Source: Occultella kanbiaonis (GTDB taxonomy: Bacteria > Actinomycetota > Actinomycetes > Actinomycetales > Beutenbergiaceae). From it: a stretch of 64,000 bases of DNA. Position 1 is the first letter of the stretch. Each line of letters begins with the position of its first letter. The position numbers and the translations under genes are program-made. The stretch covers positions 4,340,001 to 4,404,000 of the forward strand of contig NZ_CP046175.1 in assembly GCF_009708215.1 (NCBI RefSeq), given 5' to 3'. The notes beneath the pieces are model-generated. The model searched no databases. It was given only the letters and a program-made list of their open reading frames with translations, and was not told the origin of the DNA. Shown here in pieces: positions 61,084 through 64,000 of this stretch.

Positions 61084-62511
61084 CTAGAGAGCGGGTGCTC
61101 CGGTGTCCGCGAAGACGTTGGTACGCTCCCACGTCGTGTTCTGAATCGCCGTCGCAACACCATATCGGAAGTCGCGTCCGAAATGGTTACCAGAATACAG
61201 CCCACTATCCACCTCGCCGCGCCCACCACCATTGATGGTGTAGTTTCCGCCATTCATGTAGTTGTTGACGACGCGGAGGTTCGAGATCTGGTCACTACCC
61301 ACGAGAGATCCGATCTGGATCGCTGCGTTCATAGGGTCTCGAGTGGCGGCGACGTAAGCGTTCAGGGTGTTGCCGCTGACCGTCACGTTGTCTCCGCGGC
61401 GAATCTGGATCACGTCGTGGTGCCCACCCGGCTGACGCTGCAGGTCGTGGATGTACGAGGACTCGATCGTGACGTTGTTGGCCTCGATCCGGATGCCGTC
61501 CTCGGCTGAGTGGATGTTGGCGTAACGCACCGTGCCACTGCCGCCATTGAAGAAGATCCCGATGCCCGTACTTCCGAGGTTGTCGATCTCGACGTGCTCG
61601 ATCACGGTACCCGTCACACCGCTCGTGACCCGGATCGGGTAACCGTTCCCGCCACCCTGGATCAGGGTGTTCCGCACGGTGACGTCGTTGGCAGAGATCG
61701 TGATCGTGCCGCGGACGTGGAGAGCGTCGATGACGGTGCCCGGCGTGGTCACGGTGATGCTTCCGGAACTTGTAAGTGAGACACCGCTCGGCACGCCGGT
61801 GTTCGAGGCGTTCGGGAAGCCGGTGAACTCGGGCTGGGTCGGCTCCGGCGTCGGCGTCGGCGCCGGCGTCGGAGTCGGGGTCGGGGTCGGCGTGGGCTCA
61901 GGGGTCGGTACCGGAGTCGGCTCCGGTGTGGGCTCCGGCTCGGGCGTCGGCTCGGGCTCCGGCGTAGGCGTCGGAGTCGGCGTGGGGTTCTTCGTGTCGT
62001 CGTCGGCGACGCTCTCGAACGGCTGGCCATCGACCAAGCTGTCGATCACGGTCGCGGGACTCGTGGCCGTGGACAGGAAGTTGTTGCGGCATCCGTTGAG
62101 CTCGACGCGCTCGGCAGTGTAGTTGCCGAACACGACACCGTTGGTCTTGGAGTTCAGGCAGTTCACCGTCGTGTCGACGATCTCGGTACCGTTCGCCCCG
62201 GGGAAGATGCGGATGCTGTGGTAACCGCCGTAGGCAACGACCGTGTTGATGATCGTCACGTCGTCAGCTCGGACGTTGATGGCGCCGGTCACGTACATCG
62301 AGTCGACGACGGTGCCCGGTTCGGTAATGGTCAGAGTGCCGGTCTGCTCCAGACCCGCCGTGGCGGCTGGGCGGGCGACCGCTGGGGCACCCGTGGTGGC
62401 ATTGGTGGGGGCCGCAGCGCTGGCGGACGCGACGCTACCCACAAGAAGGATGGTTGCTGCCGCGACCGCGGCGTGGAGGCCTCGGTGACGAATTCGGACT
62501 TGACTGACCAC
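61084..62511 (-). CDS. Secreted protein with two homologous beta-helix domains joined by a Pro-Thr linker
   Basis: 475 aa. A signal peptide (VASASAAA region, about residue 34) precedes domain 1 (about 52-170), a linker of alternating Pro with Thr/Glu (about 175-232), and domain 2 (about 240-470). Both domains open with the same pattern: TITEPGTVVDSMYVTGAINV and TVTTPGTVIDALHVRGTITI, each followed by a DDVT(I/V)xNT strand, so one has been copied. Domain 2 has further right-handed beta-helix turns (EHVEIDNLGSTGIGIFFNGG, HHDVIQIRRGDNVTVSGN). Such folds bind or cleave polysaccharide; no catalytic residues are assigned. GTG 62511 is the start. It lies within the glycan locus, so it may act on the exported polymer. 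Confidence 0.85.
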   Translation of the reverse strand: MVSQVRIRHRGLHAAVAAATILLVGSVASASAAAPTNATTGAPAVARPAATAGLEQTGTLTITEPGTVVDSMYVTGAINVRADDVTIINTVVAYGGYHSIRIFPGANGTEIVDTTVNCLNSKTNGVVFGNYTAERVELNGCRNNFLSTATSPATVIDSLVDGQPFESVADDDTKNPTPTPTPTPEPEPTPEPEPTPEPTPVPTPEPTPTPTPTPTPAPTPTPEPTQPEFTGFPNASNTGVPSGVSLTSSGSITVTTPGTVIDALHVRGTITISANDVTVRNTLIQGGGNGYPIRVTSGVTGTVIEHVEIDNLGSTGIGIFFNGGSGTVRYANIHSAEDGIRIEANNVTIESSYIHDLQRQPGGHHDVIQIRRGDNVTVSGNTLNAYVAATRDPMNAAIQIGSLVGSDQISNLRVVNNYMNGGNYTINGGGRGEVDSGLYSGNHFGRDFRYGVATAIQNTTWERTNVFADTGAPAL

Positions 62512-62972
62512 TTGTCAGGATCTCCCTCGGTGTGTTCAGACCGGCGCCTCTCGGGCCCCGGCCTCGGAATTACCTACGCACCGCGAACCTCAACAGATCA
62601 TCGCATCCCGGGGGTTCCCGGTGCCAAGGTATCCGTCGACCTCGCTCAGCGTCTGGGTCCCCCGACCCCGAGTGCCCGGGCCAGATACGACCACGACAAG
62701 CCACTCGACAACCCACACCATGATCCGGGGAAGTGCCCCGAGCCACGGTCGGTGATAACGAAAACATAACAGCGGTGGCTGGGCAGGGCGCAACTCGACC
62801 GAATCACTGCCGGTAGTCACGGCAACCCAAGCGCACGAACCGTCGTCAAATTGCCCCAACCACACGTGAGACGTTTCACCGTTTGCGTCCTTGACGGGCG
62901 GTCCAACCGACTGACAGAGCCGGGCTCGCCTGTGACAATCTGGAGGGTCGACCAGGACGAGGAGTCAGCCGC
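62512..62972. other. Intergenic region between divergent genes
   Basis: 461 bp without a supportable gene. It holds the promoters of both neighbours. For the beta-helix gene: TTGTCG (62706-62711, minus), 18 bp, TATCTG (62682-62687), implying a leader of about 165 nt. For the GT2 gene: CTGACA (62911-62916), 17 bp, GACAAT (62934-62939). An 11-bp-period direct repeat, GATAAC (62754-62759) and CATAAC (62765-62770), lies upstream of the leftward promoter. Confidence 0.45.
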
Positions 62973-63854
62973 GTGTCCACCAGAGATCTGCCGCTCGTGT
63001 CGGTGATCGTGCCGGTCCGCGACGATGACCGGCTGCCGGCCTGCCTGGCTCGCCTGTCACGGCAGACGTACCCGGCCGACCGCACCGAGATCATCGTCGC
63101 CGACAACGGCAGCCGCGTGCCGGTGCGAGCAGACGGCGACATCCGGGTGATCCGCGTCCCGACGCCTGGTTCCTACAGCGCCCGGAATGCTGCCGTGGCT
63201 CGGAGCGAGGGAAGCATCCTGGCGTTCACGGACTCCGACTGCCTCCCGGCCGACACCTGGCTCGAGGAGTCCGTCGCGGGCATCACCGCCGGCGCCGGCG
63301 TTGTCGCGGGGCGGGTCGAGGTGTACGCGAAGGACCCGAGTCGCCCGACCCCGATCGAGGCCTATGAACTCGTGCATGCCTTCCCTCAGGAGCGGTACGT
63401 CGCCCGAGGGGGTGCCTGCGTTACTGCCAACATGACGACGACCCGGGCGACGTTCGATGCGGTGGGCGGATTCAGGTCCGAACTCCTGTCCGGTGCCGAT
63501 ATCGAGTGGTCGCAGCGCGCCAACGCCGCCGGACACCTGACGGTGTACCGTCCATCCGCGGTGGTGCACCATCCCGCGCGCCGTACGTTCGCCGCGATGA
63601 AGGCCAAGCTCCGACGGGTCATCGCCGGCCGCCATGAGCGCAATGTGCTCGAGGGCAACCCGGGTCTCCCCACGTGGCCGGCACCTCGTTCCGCCATTCC
63701 GCCACTTGGCGCACTCCGTCGCGCTCGCGAGTCGGATGCTCTGGTCACGCGCCAGGCACGGGCCGCGTTCGTGGTCGGTGAGTTCTACCATCGTTACGCG
63801 AGCCTGTGGGTCGCGGTCGGCTTCGCGCTGCGGGCACGCCGGTCGGCCCCCTGA
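62973..63854 (+). CDS. Glycosyltransferase family 2
   Basis: 293 aa. GT-A fold: VSVIVPVRDDDRLPACLARL, VADNGSR, the YSARNAAVARSEG segment and metal-binding AFTDSDCLP, then acceptor-side GGACVTANMTT and LLSGADIEWSQRANAAGH. The last 80 residues are basic with an amphipathic end that may touch the membrane. GTG 62973 has GAGGAG 8 nt upstream. It should add one sugar to the locus glycan. Confidence 0.88.
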   Translation: MSTRDLPLVSVIVPVRDDDRLPACLARLSRQTYPADRTEIIVADNGSRVPVRADGDIRVIRVPTPGSYSARNAAVARSEGSILAFTDSDCLPADTWLEESVAGITAGAGVVAGRVEVYAKDPSRPTPIEAYELVHAFPQERYVARGGACVTANMTTTRATFDAVGGFRSELLSGADIEWSQRANAAGHLTVYRPSAVVHHPARRTFAAMKAKLRRVIAGRHERNVLEGNPGLPTWPAPRSAIPPLGALRRARESDALVTRQARAAFVVGEFYHRYASLWVAVGFALRARRSAP

Positions 63855-63879
63855 GCTCGGTTGCCCGACAGCGAGCGAC

Positions 63880-64000
63880 TCAGACCAGATCGGTCGGGGC
63901 CTCGGCCCGCGTCCCAGGCTTCTTCGCCGACTTGCGGCGACGCACGAGCTTGAGCAACTCTGTGACCTCCCGGCGCGCCCGCGGCCACAGAAGGAGGACT
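63880..64000 (-). CDS. C-terminal end of an unidentified protein (5' part outside window)
   Basis: An open minus-strand frame enters from the right edge and stops at 63880-63882. The visible tail reads VLLLWPRARREVTELLKLVR and continues RRKSAKKPGTRAEAPTDLV. A hydrophobic end followed by a basic cytoplasmic tail would fit the C-terminus of a multi-spanning membrane protein such as a polysaccharide flippase, but 39 codons cannot settle it. Confidence 0.5.
   Translation of the reverse strand, partial: VLLLWPRARREVTELLKLVRRRKSAKKPGTRAEAPTDLV

Noticed and set aside
61849-61990. DNA tandem repeat near 61.9 kb as a minisatellite or CRISPR-like array
   Set aside because: It is the coding sequence of the Pro-Thr/Glu linker in the beta-helix protein; the repeat follows the codons.
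62512-62972. Possible riboswitch (c-di-AMP type) in the long leader of the beta-helix gene
   Set aside because: GC-rich hairpins are present, but I could not match the conserved core bases of any class.
1-64000. CRISPR arrays, tRNA genes, insertion sequences or prophage
   Set aside because: No regular repeat-spacer pattern, cloverleaf or transposase/integrase motif was seen on reading; composition is even apart from small patches.

Overview
The window is very GC-rich, densely coded DNA from an actinobacterium, most likely a soil- or plant-associated member of the Micrococcales (inference; no rRNA gene is present to name it). Supporting traits are heavy GTG start use, the divergent rsmI / protein O-mannosyltransferase pair also found in mycobacteria, several sugar-handling enzymes, and many genes whose start codon lies only 6-8 nt after a TANNNT -10 box, the mark of leaderless mRNAs. 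I saw no rRNA, tRNA, CRISPR array, transposase or phage gene.

Layout. 1-2010: 3' end of a large secreted multidomain protein. 2182-7203 (-): operon folE, FAD oxidoreductase, FolP2-type dihydropteroate synthase homologue, stand-alone RibD-C reductase, secreted PQQ-type sugar dehydrogenase; a Cys-rich HTH regulator is divergent from folE. 7961-14615: SDR, PLP aminotransferase, nicotinamidase, GNAT and a GNAT remnant, conserved hypothetical, rsmI and pmt. 14626-21676: sugar ABC importer (binding lipoprotein, two permeases, no ATPase) with a nucleotidyltransferase gene at its end, divergent from a GH78 alpha-L-rhamnosidase; a promoter with a LacI-type operator lies between. 21721-26453: GT1 glycosyltransferase, aldo/keto reductase, and a TetR regulator divergent from a DinB-like protein and an epoxide hydrolase, with two near-identical operators. 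26530-32692: GH20 hexosaminidase, a large secreted lyase-like protein and a DeoR-HTH/LacI-sensor hybrid regulator. 32767-38201: quinone-reducing GST, a VapBC pair, GT2, ABC-F ATPase, hypothetical. 38241-49778: MFS gene broken by one stop codon, a 40-residue six-Cys microprotein, MFS plus ArsR-type regulator, hexapeptide acyltransferase, LysR/YeiH pair, FdhF-like molybdoenzyme with FdhD, ABC exporter.

49811-64000 is a surface-polysaccharide locus. A minus-strand run holds a Wzz-like protein and an O-antigen-ligase-type protein, then a tightly coupled operon of two tandem C-methyltransferase-like proteins, an RfbF-type cytidylyltransferase, a PIG-L deacetylase and a nucleotide-sugar epimerase. 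A plus-strand operon (pyruvyltransferase, F420-hydrogenase-beta-like protein, GT2) is divergent from it and ends at a 17-bp terminator. A duplicated beta-helix protein, another GT2 and the tail of an unidentified gene follow. Together these suggest a C-methylated, pyruvylated surface glycan.

Most interesting points: the FolP2/RibD-C/FolE cluster; the methylated-sugar operon with its tandem 20-bp dyads; the PPT-FrhB-GT2 module; the systematic leaderless start signature with operators set into the promoters; the microprotein; and the MFS gene interrupted at codon 9.
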